DNA from: Thermosphaera aggregans
Lineage (GTDB): Archaea > Thermoproteota > Thermoprotei_A > Sulfolobales > Desulfurococcaceae
NCBI RefSeq assembly: GCF_014962245.1
Contig: NZ_CP063144.1
Coordinates: forward strand, 858,582-922,581
DNA length: 64,000 nt
Direction of reading: 5' to 3'
Shown here: positions 1 through 8,246 of the stretch, piece by piece
How positions within the stretch are numbered: position 1 is the first letter of the stretch
Layout: each line of letters starts with the position of its first letter
The notes under the pieces: model-generated
Seen by the model: only the letters and a program-made list of their open reading frames with translations
The model's database searches: none
Told to the model about the DNA's origin: nothing
Made by a program: the position numbers and the translations under genes

Positions 1-326
1 GGGATGGTACGCAGACTAGGGATTTCATCCACGTGGAGGATGTTGCGAAAGTTGTCGAGGAATTCATCTCGAAAAATATTTTCGACAACAGGGTTTACAA
101 TGTCGGTACGGGTATTGGGACGAGAATCATAGATCTCGCTAAACTGGTTATGAGGATTACAGGACGCTCGGTTAATATTGTTTTCAAACCTGCGAGAATT
201 GGAGAGGTTAGGCATAGTGTAGCCGATGTTTCGAGACTCAGGGGGCGAATCGTGTTCAACCCGATCAATTTAGAGGAAGGGATTAGTAAGCTTCTCCAAA
301 CTATTCACAAATACAAGGTTGAATAG
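1..326 (+). CDS. NAD-dependent sugar epimerase/dehydratase, C-terminal part
   Basis: The gene is cut by the left edge; the reading frame is open from base 3. The first visible residues read DGTQTRDFIHVEDVA, the conserved segment of extended short-chain dehydrogenases of the UDP-glucose 4-epimerase and dTDP-glucose dehydratase group. It lies after the catalytic Tyr-x3-Lys, which is outside the window. The rest (NVGTGIGTRI, KPARIGEVRHSVADVSRL) fits the substrate-binding C-terminal lobe and the family's usual ending. The likely role is a cytosolic step in nucleotide-sugar synthesis for glycans. The exact substrate cannot be told from this fragment. Confidence 0.88.
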   Translation, partial: DGTQTRDFIHVEDVAKVVEEFISKNIFDNRVYNVGTGIGTRIIDLAKLVMRITGRSVNIVFKPARIGEVRHSVADVSRLRGRIVFNPINLEEGISKLLQTIHKYKVE

Positions 327-407
327 TGAAACACGCCCAAAGAGGAGTTAAAAGTACGCGGTCATTGAACAATTCCCATCCAATATTTTGCTTGTAGGAT
401 TGTTCAG

Positions 408-860
408 CTAGTCGGATATGGGTAGGTGGAAGGTCTCTTTGACAATTCGGAAAATAATACTAGTTCTAGTTTGCCGGATAAACGGGTTTTGCAGAAGCCA
501 TTTCACAAACTTGTCTAGCTCGCTCATTGATTTAAAAGCCGCTATAACAGCGACGTCAAACTCGCCCGTTATGTCATATACTGCTTGAACGTTTGGATGC
601 TGGGATACATAGTTTTCCACATCAATAATATGCTTACCATCCACATTCACCAGTATTAAAACCTTTATTCCATAGCCTAATCTTCCATAGTCTATTAGGA
701 CCGTGAACTTCCTCAAAATCCCGCTCTTGAAGAGTCTTTTTATTCTTTCATGAATAGTGGATACGGGTTTTCCGGTGTTCTCCGATATGATTTTCAAGCT
801 TACTCTTGAATCTTCTCGTAAAAACTCCAAGATCTTCTTGTCTAAATCATCTATTATCAT
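408..860 (-). CDS. Lrp/AsnC family transcriptional regulator
   Basis: This 150-residue protein has the full Lrp/AsnC layout. An N-terminal helix-turn-helix spans about residues 4-60, with a recognition helix around STIHERIKRL. A RAM/ACT-like effector domain spans about 68-145, including the family Gly-Glu-Phe-Asp segment. Such proteins form dimers or octamers and respond to amino acids. It is divergent from glutamine synthetase, which suggests a nitrogen or amino acid role (inference). A TATA-like element lies near 899-909 on this strand. A palindrome at 861-880 covers the likely transcription start and the Shine-Dalgarno sequence, suggesting autoregulation. Confidence 0.9.
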   Translation of the reverse strand: MIIDDLDKKILEFLREDSRVSLKIISENTGKPVSTIHERIKRLFKSGILRKFTVLIDYGRLGYGIKVLILVNVDGKHIIDVENYVSQHPNVQAVYDITGEFDVAVIAAFKSMSELDKFVKWLLQNPFIRQTRTSIIFRIVKETFHLPISD

Positions 861-880
861 TGTAAAACCTCTTATTTACA
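861..880. promoter_or_regulatory. Candidate Lrp operator, inverted repeat
   Basis: TGTAAA-N8-TTTACA is a perfect 6-bp inverted repeat directly before the ATG of the Lrp gene (ATG at 860-858). It contains the GAGGT Shine-Dalgarno of that gene and lies about 25 nt downstream of its TATA-like stretch. A protein bound here would block transcription start. Binding by Lrp itself is inference. Confidence 0.45.
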
Positions 881-921
881 CTATATGAAGTTGTGGAATT
901 TTTATAATTTTTCTTTTCAAG

Positions 922-930
922 CTTTTTAAA
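922..930 (+). promoter_or_regulatory. TATA box of the glutamine synthetase gene
   Basis: CTTTTTAAA lies about 39 nt before the ATG at 965. A start 25 nt downstream gives a leader of only about 12 nt with no clear Shine-Dalgarno, so the message is nearly leaderless. Confidence 0.5.
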
Positions 931-964
931 CTATTTCAAACCTTTAAGCGTTGTATGTGAAATC

Positions 965-2260
965 ATGCAGCAGGAAAAAATTAAGATATTATTCCCCGAT
1001 GTGACAGGCGTGCACAGGGAGGTCGAAATATTCCTCCATCAAAAACCAGACTGCCTCTACGGGTTTAAGACGAGCGTGGACGGTTCCAGCCTCCCTGATT
1101 ACGCAAGCGTCGAAGACGGGGACTTGTTTCTGAAGCCTGCGTCAGGTAAGTTTGTCGATTTAAGTAGCTATGGGGGCGGGTTGCTAGTAGTTGGCGCTGT
1201 CTATTTTTCGAAGGGTGAGAGGCATTACTTGGATACTAGGCTAAAGGCAGAGGAAACTAGTAAGTATCTATTCGAGCATGGTTTAGAAGCGCTTGTTGGT
1301 TATGAATTAGAATTCTTTATAATGCGGAAAATAAAGCACTACTTAGATTCAAGGAGACAGTTATTCTATGCGAAGCCCGTGGAGAATACCTGTTTAACCA
1401 GGCAGGGGAACGGGAAATATTTTACATCAATCCACTCAAGAGTGGATGAAATCCTCGAAGAGACTACAACAGCTCTTACACGAGCAGGCATAGCTCCGCT
1501 TAAAATCCACAGGGAAAACGGGGTTTTCAACCAGTATGAGATTTCATTCCGACCCTACCCTCTTTTAGAAGCTTGTGATAACATAATTCTCTCCATTAAA
1601 ACAGTTCGTGAAGTATCGAAAGCTAAGAGGCTGACCGCCGTTTTCATGCCAAAGCCATTCACGGATGATTATGGAAATGGTCTACACCTGCACTTAAGCC
1701 TATGGGTGGGCGCCAGGAATATTCTGTTCGAAGACGGAGCCCTATCCCAGGAGGGAAGGTATTTCATAGGAGGAATACTTCAGCATGCAAGAAGCCTGGC
1801 AGCTTTCACAAACCCCTCTTTGAACAGTTATAAAAGACTAGCCCCCGGCTTCGAGGCCCCGGTCCACATAGCATGGGGTTATGGAAATCGAACCGCGATG
1901 GTGCGGATCCCGAGAAATGGGGAAAGCATTGAGGCTCGTAATCCAGACGCTTCCATGAACCCGTACCTTGGAGTACCGGCACTGATACTAGCTGGAATGG
2001 ATGGGTTGAGGAAGAAAATAGATCCGGGGGATGCGGTCGAGTTCAATCTTTACGAGAAACAGGGGTTTTCAAATATTAGGAGACTGCCTTTGTCGCTTAA
2101 AGAAGCGTTGGAAGAGTTAATGTCTGACTACGAGTATTTGAAACCAGTGTTTTCAAAATCTTTCATAGAAAAGTATGTTGAGTTAAAGATGCGTGAAGTA
2201 GTTGCTGAGATAACCCTCCCGAGCGTTCTCGAGTACCAACTTCTAGAGCATATCTCCTAG
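965..2260 (+). CDS. glnA: Glutamine synthetase family protein
   Basis: The product has 431 residues, the length of archaeal type I glutamine synthetases, which make glutamine from glutamate, ammonia and ATP in the cytosol. Visible elements are a metal-binding Glu in YELEFFIMRK, a Q-x-E segment in FNQYEISFRP, the ATP-site segment KPFTDDYGNGLHLHLSL, the NSYKRLAPGFEAP glutamate-binding stretch, an Arg in GYGNRTAMVRIP, and EARNPDASMNPYL near the end. Several motifs differ from the canonical enzyme (QYEI rather than QNEI, EARNPD rather than EFRxPD). A related gamma-glutamyl ligase is therefore possible. The gene is divergent from an Lrp regulator. Confidence 0.82.
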   Translation: MQQEKIKILFPDVTGVHREVEIFLHQKPDCLYGFKTSVDGSSLPDYASVEDGDLFLKPASGKFVDLSSYGGGLLVVGAVYFSKGERHYLDTRLKAEETSKYLFEHGLEALVGYELEFFIMRKIKHYLDSRRQLFYAKPVENTCLTRQGNGKYFTSIHSRVDEILEETTTALTRAGIAPLKIHRENGVFNQYEISFRPYPLLEACDNIILSIKTVREVSKAKRLTAVFMPKPFTDDYGNGLHLHLSLWVGARNILFEDGALSQEGRYFIGGILQHARSLAAFTNPSLNSYKRLAPGFEAPVHIAWGYGNRTAMVRIPRNGESIEARNPDASMNPYLGVPALILAGMDGLRKKIDPGDAVEFNLYEKQGFSNIRRLPLSLKEALEELMSDYEYLKPVFSKSFIEKYVELKMREVVAEITLPSVLEYQLLEHIS

Positions 2261-2300
2261 GTTTAAAACGTTTTATACCTATGTATTCGTTAGAGATTAA

Positions 2301-3161
2301 ATGGTTGCAGTTTTAGGGATGTTTATGAAGATTGTGGAAGATTATGCACTACTTGAAACAGGGATAAGGGTGTTTTACAGGTGCGTAGTTCCTGAGAAGA
2401 TTTTCCACACTTTAATAATAGGTTCGCACGGGTTGACAGCGCACAGCGGGATCTACATTCCTATTGCCGAGGAGTTTGCAAGACACGGGTTTGGATTCTG
2501 CATGCATGATCAAAGAGGGCATGGTAGAACCGCAGGTGAAAACGATAAAGGGTATGTCGATGATTTCCAATATTATGTGGAGGATATCAAAGCTTTTTCC
2601 GATTATGCTAGATGATGCGTAGGAGCCAGGGAAGTAGTACTGCTTGGGCACAGCATGGGCGGTTTAATAGTGCTTTTAACAGCTGCAACGCATAAAGGAG
2701 TTGCTAAAGGAGTTATTGCTCTAGCTCCAGCTCTCCAAATTCCCTTAAACCCTGTTAGAAAACTCATTCTAAGCCTAGCATTAAGGTTTGCTCCGCGTTC
2801 CAAGATCCTGTTACAAAGAGGGCCACCCGAGGAAATAGAGGGCTTTCAAAAAGCAAAGGATCTGGAATACAGTCTGAGAGAAGTATCGGTCAAGTTAATT
2901 AACGAAATGATTAAGGCGTCACACAAATTCTGGAGGCTTGCGGGGGATATCATCGTCCCGGTCTTGCTTATTCATGGTGAAAAAGACAAAGTCATACCCT
3001 TCGAGGCAAGCAAGAGGGCTTATCAGCTTCTCGCTTCATACCCTAAAGAGTTGAAGGTGTATCCTGACCTCGGACATAACTTATTTTTCGAGCCAGGCGG
3101 AGAGAAAGTTGTGAAGGACGTTATAGATTGGGTGAGCAATCTACCTAGAGAAAACCCTTAA
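2301..3161 (+). pseudogene. Alpha/beta hydrolase (monoacylglycerol lipase-like) interrupted by one TGA
   Basis: Two open segments, 2301-2615 and 2655-3161, lie in the same frame and are separated only by a TGA at 2613-2615. The sense codons after it read CVGAREVVLLGHSMGG, which supplies the nucleophile elbow G-H-S-M-G. The upstream part carries the oxyanion-hole region (SHGLTAHSG) and HDQRGHGRT. The downstream part carries the acid loop (LIHGEKDKVIP) and the catalytic His (DLGHNLFFEP). A complete serine hydrolase is therefore present except for one nonsense codon. ATG codons at 2319 and 2325 are alternative starts. It may be a recent pseudogene, a sequencing error (CGA or TGC/TGG read as TGA), or read through. 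Confidence 0.82.
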
Positions 3162-3198
3162 ACCCAAGTCAACAAATCTAAGAATAGGTGTTGGAGCC

Positions 3199-3495
3199 TT
3201 GAAAGTGTTAGCTGTGATTCGCGTAATCCCAATCGGTACTGGCAAGCCAAGTATCGGGGATTATGTAAAAGAAGTAGTAGAGGTGATTAAAAAGCGAGGA
3301 GTGAATTACCAGGTCACCCCGTTTGGAACCGCTCTCGAGGCTTCAAGCATTATGGAAGTTTCAACACTTATAGATGAAATAATTGAAAAAATGAGGGATT
3401 TAGGGGTTTTTAGAATGGCTATCGATGTTTCATTTGACATCAGGTTTGACAAGGAGTTATCGTTGGAGTACAAGGTGAGAAGAGTTATCGAATAA
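3199..3495 (+). CDS. MTH1187/YkoF-type thiamine-binding protein
   Basis: This 98-residue protein starts at TTG, with a GGTG-type Shine-Dalgarno upstream. It matches the DUF77/MTH1187 family: an N-terminal beta strand VLAVIRVIPIGTG, a S-I-G-D-YV helix start, and the YQVTPFGTALE segment. Members have a ferredoxin-like fold, form tetramers and bind thiamine or related pyrimidines. Their job is unclear, possibly thiamine storage or delivery. A YkoE/C/D-type importer and thiL occur elsewhere in this window, which fits a thiamine-salvaging organism. It lies 37 nt after the broken hydrolase. Confidence 0.85.
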   Translation: MKVLAVIRVIPIGTGKPSIGDYVKEVVEVIKKRGVNYQVTPFGTALEASSIMEVSTLIDEIIEKMRDLGVFRMAIDVSFDIRFDKELSLEYKVRRVIE

Positions 3496-3531
3496 TGAAT
3501 AGTTTGTCAAGACCTATCCTGAAATGTTTCC

Positions 3532-3975
3532 TCAGTGTTTTGAGAAGTCACCAAGCCTTCTCACACCTTTTACAATTGAAACAAGATCCTCTAGTTTAAG
3601 GGAGGCGGAAAGGTGTGTCTTAGTAATCTTCAAACCCCCCGTATCCTGTAAGCTGTTCAAACTGATAAATCTCCATTCTCCTGTTCCAACAATCTTTACA
3701 GCTATATAAGCTTCTCCACCAGCTCGTTTAGAGAACTCGATGAGCTTTTCAACTTGTTGCTTCTTCAGGTAAATCGTTCTCTCCCTTCTAATAGTTTTAG
3801 CTTCAATGGCTAGGACTTTACCATGGTAAATCGCTACGATATCAGGGTAAAGGATTGTCTTAGCCTTGGATCCGCTTGCGGGAGAACGGATTACGGCAAA
3901 ACCATGGTTCCAAAACCTCTGAACTAGATCTCTTTCATGGGAAAATCCTCTTCTCCGGTTGCTCATACCAGTCAA
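3532..3975 (-). CDS. hjc: Holliday junction resolvase Hjc
   Basis: This 147-residue protein is the archaeal Holliday junction endonuclease, which cuts four-way junctions in recombination. The nuclease signature is complete: an early Glu in HERDLVQRFW, the conserved RSPASGS loop, the metal-binding Asp in YPDIVAI, and the E-x-K pair in AIEAKT, followed by the KKQQVEKL helix. A second Met at residue 4 (3966) could be the true start. The gene runs convergent to the thiamine-binding protein gene and back-to-back with the surface phosphoesterase gene. Confidence 0.93.
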   Translation of the reverse strand: MTGMSNRRRGFSHERDLVQRFWNHGFAVIRSPASGSKAKTILYPDIVAIYHGKVLAIEAKTIRRERTIYLKKQQVEKLIEFSKRAGGEAYIAVKIVGTGEWRFISLNSLQDTGGLKITKTHLSASLKLEDLVSIVKGVRRLGDFSKH

Positions 3976-4016
3976 GCCCTATACTAAATTTATAGTCCTT
4001 TCAGGATTAAATTAAG

Positions 4017-6206
4017 ATGGTGAGTGATGTGAACAGCAAGTTGTACTTAATGATCGGCGCAACCATGATCCTCCTGCTTCTCATATCCAGTGCAGGCTTC
4101 GGAAACGCGGAGAACACGACAATATTGCCAGGGATTGTCTACAACGTTACAGAGAACATCTTTAAAGAGATAGGTCCTGTATTGCCTGCGATTGTCCAAC
4201 CTGGCAGTGTAATACAGCTTACATTAGCTCAGGGTTATTCAGGGCTATCAATAACTCGAGCATTCCTGGTCTCGGCGAAAATAGTGAACAACAACTTGGT
4301 GTATCTTAACTACTCATTAGAAGTTGAGAAGGCTGGTGTAGACCAATATAGTTTCATTGTGCCGTCGGGCGTTGAAGACGGGTTATACGACTTGGTGGTT
4401 GAGTCGAATACAGCAACGTACCATGTTAAGAGAAGCATTTGGGTTGTCTCCCAATGGCCTAGTGAGCTAAAGATCGCGGTAATGACTGATCTTCACTTTA
4501 TAACAGGTACTCCCGACACTTTGACCGGGGATGTGAACAGGGTTTCAGCCTTTACCCTGGCCGGCCTGTTGAACCCTGACCTTATATTCTGGCTGGGGGA
4601 CATAACGGATCAAGCCTCTCCTGGAGAGTACTATGCGGCACAGACCTATAGGTATTCACTACTGTACAAGTACCCCATCCTCGGGATTCCTGGTAATCAT
4701 GATGTGCCAGACTCCAGCTATAGGAGATACCTCGGACCCTCTTATTGGTACAGGATTCTCGGGGATAGACTGCTAGTAGTGGGATTGTTCACCGGTGAGG
4801 GTGGAACCCCGAGCTGGGAGCAAATAGTTTTCCTAGAGGAGGTACTATCTAACTATAATTACATACCGTTCAAAGCCATACTTGTTCACCACCCAATGTT
4901 CTACTACCAGGGCGAGTTATACACGTGGTACAATGACACCGAAACATTGAAACCATACTCTCAAGGAGTTCAGACCCCTGTTAGCAGCTACTGGAGTAAC
5001 AATATGACGGCTTTCAGATACGTGTTAAAACTGATCGAGGATTACAACATTACTTTTGTTCTTTCAGGACACGTTCACAGAGACTTCTTCGTTAAATACA
5101 ATAGTATTAGAACTAATACTACAACATTGTTCATGACCTTTACCACAACGGCACATGGAACCGCTAGTTACGACGCAATAGGGTTCTTCAAATTCAACCT
5201 TGAAACCGGAGAAGTCTCCTTCCCTGTCAAGCCTCCAACATTCATTGGTTTCCAAAACTCTTCAACTCCTCTAGCACTGAACAGTATCCCAATAGGAATT
5301 TATCCTCCCACAAACAACCTAGGATGGTCTAACAAGACATACTTCCTGGTGAAACTGGCCCAGTCTAACAATGCGTACACGGTCTCGCTTGGTAATAATC
5401 TGGAATGGTTAAACATTTCAGGAGAGCTGTTCTGGATACTACCATGGAACGGGTCAAGCTTCAACTACGTTATCAACACGGGGAATCCCTCCGTACTAGA
5501 GATTAATGCATATATGAGGAACAGCCTCCTCTATCTATCTCTGAGACTAGCTGTGAATTACGGAGACAATATCGGGCTAACAATCTTCAACGCCCCAGAC
5601 ACGGAGCCGCCTGACATCGTGGTAGGCTCCTATACTCCGAGGCCTCCGTATTTGAACAGGACATTCACCCTTTACCTTAGAGGAACGGATTCTGAATGGG
5701 GCATCAAGTCAGTATCATTCGTCTTGACAGACGGGGCAAACACTACATCTTTAGAATATACTCAAACACCCAGCACTTATACTCAGAAACTAAACAACAT
5801 AACCTATACTCTTCAGTTCACAATAGTATCCGCCACTACCAAGTCAGTATTGCTTAACACGACTGTTACAGATTACTACGGAAGAACACGTATCAAAGTC
5901 TTCAACATCACATTTGTACCATACGGTGCCCAAGCCCCTGCAAACCCTATCCTAGTAGTTTCAGACGTAGTCATCGAGCCTGAGTCCCCCACGACAACCA
6001 TTACAACCACAACCATGGAGACAGAGACACAAACCGCTTCAACAACCACCACACCTACAACTACAACCATGACAACAACCCCACCGTTAATCACAACGGA
6101 GCCACCCCCGCCTCAAGAAGAAGCGGACTACACATTAATCGGGTTAGCAATAGTCGTATTGATTGTTGCAGTGGCAGTAATCTACGTATTCTTTCTTAAA
6201 AAATAG
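4017..6206 (+). CDS. Cell-surface metallophosphoesterase with Thr-rich stalk
   Basis: The 729-residue protein has a signal peptide (hydrophobic residues about 9-28) and a beta-rich N-terminal domain. A calcineurin-like phosphoesterase domain spans about 150-360, with metal motifs D-x-H (TDLHF, 158-160), GD (LGDITD), GNHD (about 226-229), HH (VHHPMF) and G-H-V-H. A second beta domain follows, then a Thr-rich stretch at about 655-695, then a C-terminal membrane helix ending in Lys-Lys. It is probably anchored in the membrane facing outward. The substrate is unknown. A TATA box near 3986-3994 places the start of transcription at the ATG, so the message is leaderless. It is the first of three similarly built surface proteins. 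Confidence 0.85.
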   Translation: MVSDVNSKLYLMIGATMILLLLISSAGFGNAENTTILPGIVYNVTENIFKEIGPVLPAIVQPGSVIQLTLAQGYSGLSITRAFLVSAKIVNNNLVYLNYSLEVEKAGVDQYSFIVPSGVEDGLYDLVVESNTATYHVKRSIWVVSQWPSELKIAVMTDLHFITGTPDTLTGDVNRVSAFTLAGLLNPDLIFWLGDITDQASPGEYYAAQTYRYSLLYKYPILGIPGNHDVPDSSYRRYLGPSYWYRILGDRLLVVGLFTGEGGTPSWEQIVFLEEVLSNYNYIPFKAILVHHPMFYYQGELYTWYNDTETLKPYSQGVQTPVSSYWSNNMTAFRYVLKLIEDYNITFVLSGHVHRDFFVKYNSIRTNTTTLFMTFTTTAHGTASYDAIGFFKFNLETGEVSFPVKPPTFIGFQNSSTPLALNSIPIGIYPPTNNLGWSNKTYFLVKLAQSNNAYTVSLGNNLEWLNISGELFWILPWNGSSFNYVINTGNPSVLEINAYMRNSLLYLSLRLAVNYGDNIGLTIFNAPDTEPPDIVVGSYTPRPPYLNRTFTLYLRGTDSEWGIKSVSFVLTDGANTTSLEYTQTPSTYTQKLNNITYTLQFTIVSATTKSVLLNTTVTDYYGRTRIKVFNITFVPYGAQAPANPILVVSDVVIEPESPTTTITTTTMETETQTASTTTTPTTTTMTTTPPLITTEPPPPQEEADYTLIGLAIVVLIVAVAVIYVFFLKK

Positions 6207-6274
6207 TTTTTCCTTGCTTCTTTTAAGTTTATATACCATGCCGATATTAACATTTATTGAAAGGTGTAACATGT

Positions 6275-8173
6275 ATGAAGAAAGCGATCTTAATCCTAAT
6301 TATCTCACTACTCTTAATATCAGCAATACCTTTGACTACAAACGCGCTCGTAAAACCCGGTCAAACAGTAACTGTTGGAGTCGATCTCGCCCACGGCGAG
6401 AGCAATAAGTACTTAGACTATATAATGGGTAATATAACATTCGTCAACTGGAAAATAATAAATGAATCCTTCACGGCAACCGTTCTAGCCGACGTTGACA
6501 TACTGCTTATAGGACAGCCTACCGCTAGTCTCTCGCCAGAAGAGCTAGACGCCTTGGTAAAATGGCTTTCTAAAGGAGACAAGGTGCTGTACGTTGCAGG
6601 AGACAGTGATTATGGCGGAGGAGTGAACAGTATAGCGGCCGTGAACAACCTGCTAGAGTATGTTGGTGCAAAACTAAGGCTTGAGCAAGGAGCCGTTTAC
6701 TCACCAACTCCATGCAGAAACTACACTTACAAAGGAGTTGACTCACCAGTATGCTGTGGTGCATACTACCGTATGACAGCTTTCGTCGAGCCTGACAACG
6801 TTTCCGAATTGTTCACAAACGTGTTAGACGAGGGAGTGCAATACCCGATACTCATGCACGGACCGACAGCTGTTATCTGGCAGGATGAGATGGGCAATTA
6901 CCACGACCCTGTGAACGAGACATTCCCAGGATTGATAAGAATAGCCTGGTACCATCTAGCATACATTGGTGACAACCAGGCTCCAAACCCGTTTGTGTAC
7001 GACCCGTTGATATATGGCACAGGCGACTGGAACTTCATCGCATACGCGGCCGAGTATCATCAGGAGAAGAACAACCTGATAGTAGTAGCTGGAGAGTCGC
7101 TCTACGGTGACTACGAGCCGGCATGGGCTTCCTCATACTATAATGTCACACTAGATGGACCCAAGTTTGTTACAAATCTTATAAAATGGTTCATAAGGAT
7201 TCTAGAGACGTATGATCCGATTACAAGATTGGAGACGATCGCCGTGTTCTCAGACCCGGTGGGAGACGATAAAGGCACTGGCACCTTCCTCTATCCAACC
7301 AACCCTGTATTCCAGCCCTCCATATACGACCTTGTAAAATTCGGAGCCTACGCGGATGACAACTTCATCTACTTTAGAACAACCGTGAAGAACCTGGGCG
7401 GAAACCCGTGGAATGGCCCTAACGGGTTCTGCCTCCAGAACGTTCAAATCTACATAGCAACGACTTCTGAAGCACTGCCGATAAGTACTAACAGCATAGG
7501 TCTCGGAGTACAGATATGGCATGGATGGCACTACGCAGTAATAGCCATACCGGGCTGGGGTACCACGCCCTACCCCGATGGAGAGGTCTCAGTTCTATTC
7601 AACGCTAACATGAGTATGCTAGCAGATGAGTACAACAACAACACAGTGTTTGACGTCTACCTCAGCGAGGCCGAGCCCAACACTATAGAGGTTAAAATAG
7701 CTAAGAGCCTGCTGGCAGACGTCGAGAATATCAGGAACTGGATCGTATTCGTAGCTCTTTCAAGCTATGACGGATACAGTGAAGGAAAGGTAAGAGGAGT
7801 CCAAACTGGTGATCCTGGAGAGTGGGTGTTAGGCGGAGGAGATCCCTTAGCCATCTTAGCCGGTGTCCAGCCCAAGGTGATAGACATTTTAGCTCCAACA
7901 CCGGAAGCCCAGTATGCCATGTTGACAAGCTATGACACAGCTAACAATATCCCAGCAAAAGTAAGCGGTGTGAAACTTCTCGGATTGTTAGAGCCCGGAG
8001 TGGGTGCAACGGTAACCGAGACCCAAACCATTACCACGACAAAGACCGAGGTATCAACTACAACGAAGACTGAGACATCTCCCGTGACAGACTACACTAT
8101 AACCGGCGTTGTTGCTGGAGTACTCCTGCTTGTCATAATTGTAATGGCAGTCACGATGATGAGGAAAAAGTAA
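6275..8173 (+). CDS. Membrane-anchored surface protein with glucodextranase-like C-terminal domain
   Basis: The ATG at 6275 is chosen because a GGTG Shine-Dalgarno precedes it; an in-frame TTG at 6257 is less likely. The protein has about 632 residues. A signal peptide is followed by an alpha/beta domain (about 25-310: VTVGVDLAHGESNKYL, DILLIGQP, DKVLYVAGDSDYGGG) resembling a class-I glutamine amidotransferase-like fold. Next is a beta-sandwich domain (about 315-560: IAVFSDPVGDDKGTGTF, DLVKFGAY) of the glucodextranase C-terminal/DOMON-like type. A Thr/Glu-rich stalk and a C-terminal membrane helix end the protein. It probably binds or processes sugars or peptides at the surface. No catalytic residues are assigned. 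Confidence 0.72.
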   Translation: MKKAILILIISLLLISAIPLTTNALVKPGQTVTVGVDLAHGESNKYLDYIMGNITFVNWKIINESFTATVLADVDILLIGQPTASLSPEELDALVKWLSKGDKVLYVAGDSDYGGGVNSIAAVNNLLEYVGAKLRLEQGAVYSPTPCRNYTYKGVDSPVCCGAYYRMTAFVEPDNVSELFTNVLDEGVQYPILMHGPTAVIWQDEMGNYHDPVNETFPGLIRIAWYHLAYIGDNQAPNPFVYDPLIYGTGDWNFIAYAAEYHQEKNNLIVVAGESLYGDYEPAWASSYYNVTLDGPKFVTNLIKWFIRILETYDPITRLETIAVFSDPVGDDKGTGTFLYPTNPVFQPSIYDLVKFGAYADDNFIYFRTTVKNLGGNPWNGPNGFCLQNVQIYIATTSEALPISTNSIGLGVQIWHGWHYAVIAIPGWGTTPYPDGEVSVLFNANMSMLADEYNNNTVFDVYLSEAEPNTIEVKIAKSLLADVENIRNWIVFVALSSYDGYSEGKVRGVQTGDPGEWVLGGGDPLAILAGVQPKVIDILAPTPEAQYAMLTSYDTANNIPAKVSGVKLLGLLEPGVGATVTETQTITTTKTEVSTTTKTETSPVTDYTITGVVAGVLLLVIIVMAVTMMRKK

Positions 8174-8246
8174 AACCTTTTTTAAACCTTAAACCCTTCT
8201 CAAACTATTTAATAAGTTAAATCCTATAAGTAAAACAGGTGAGATC

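Noticed and set aside
2613-2615. Selenocysteine or pyrrolysine insertion at the TGA of the hydrolase
   Set aside because: The position is an ordinary helix between motifs, pyrrolysine uses TAG, and no downstream structural element was seen. A point mutation or error is simpler.
5876-6094. Val-rich ORF on the minus strand
   Set aside because: It is the complement of the Thr-codon repeats of the phosphoesterase stalk.
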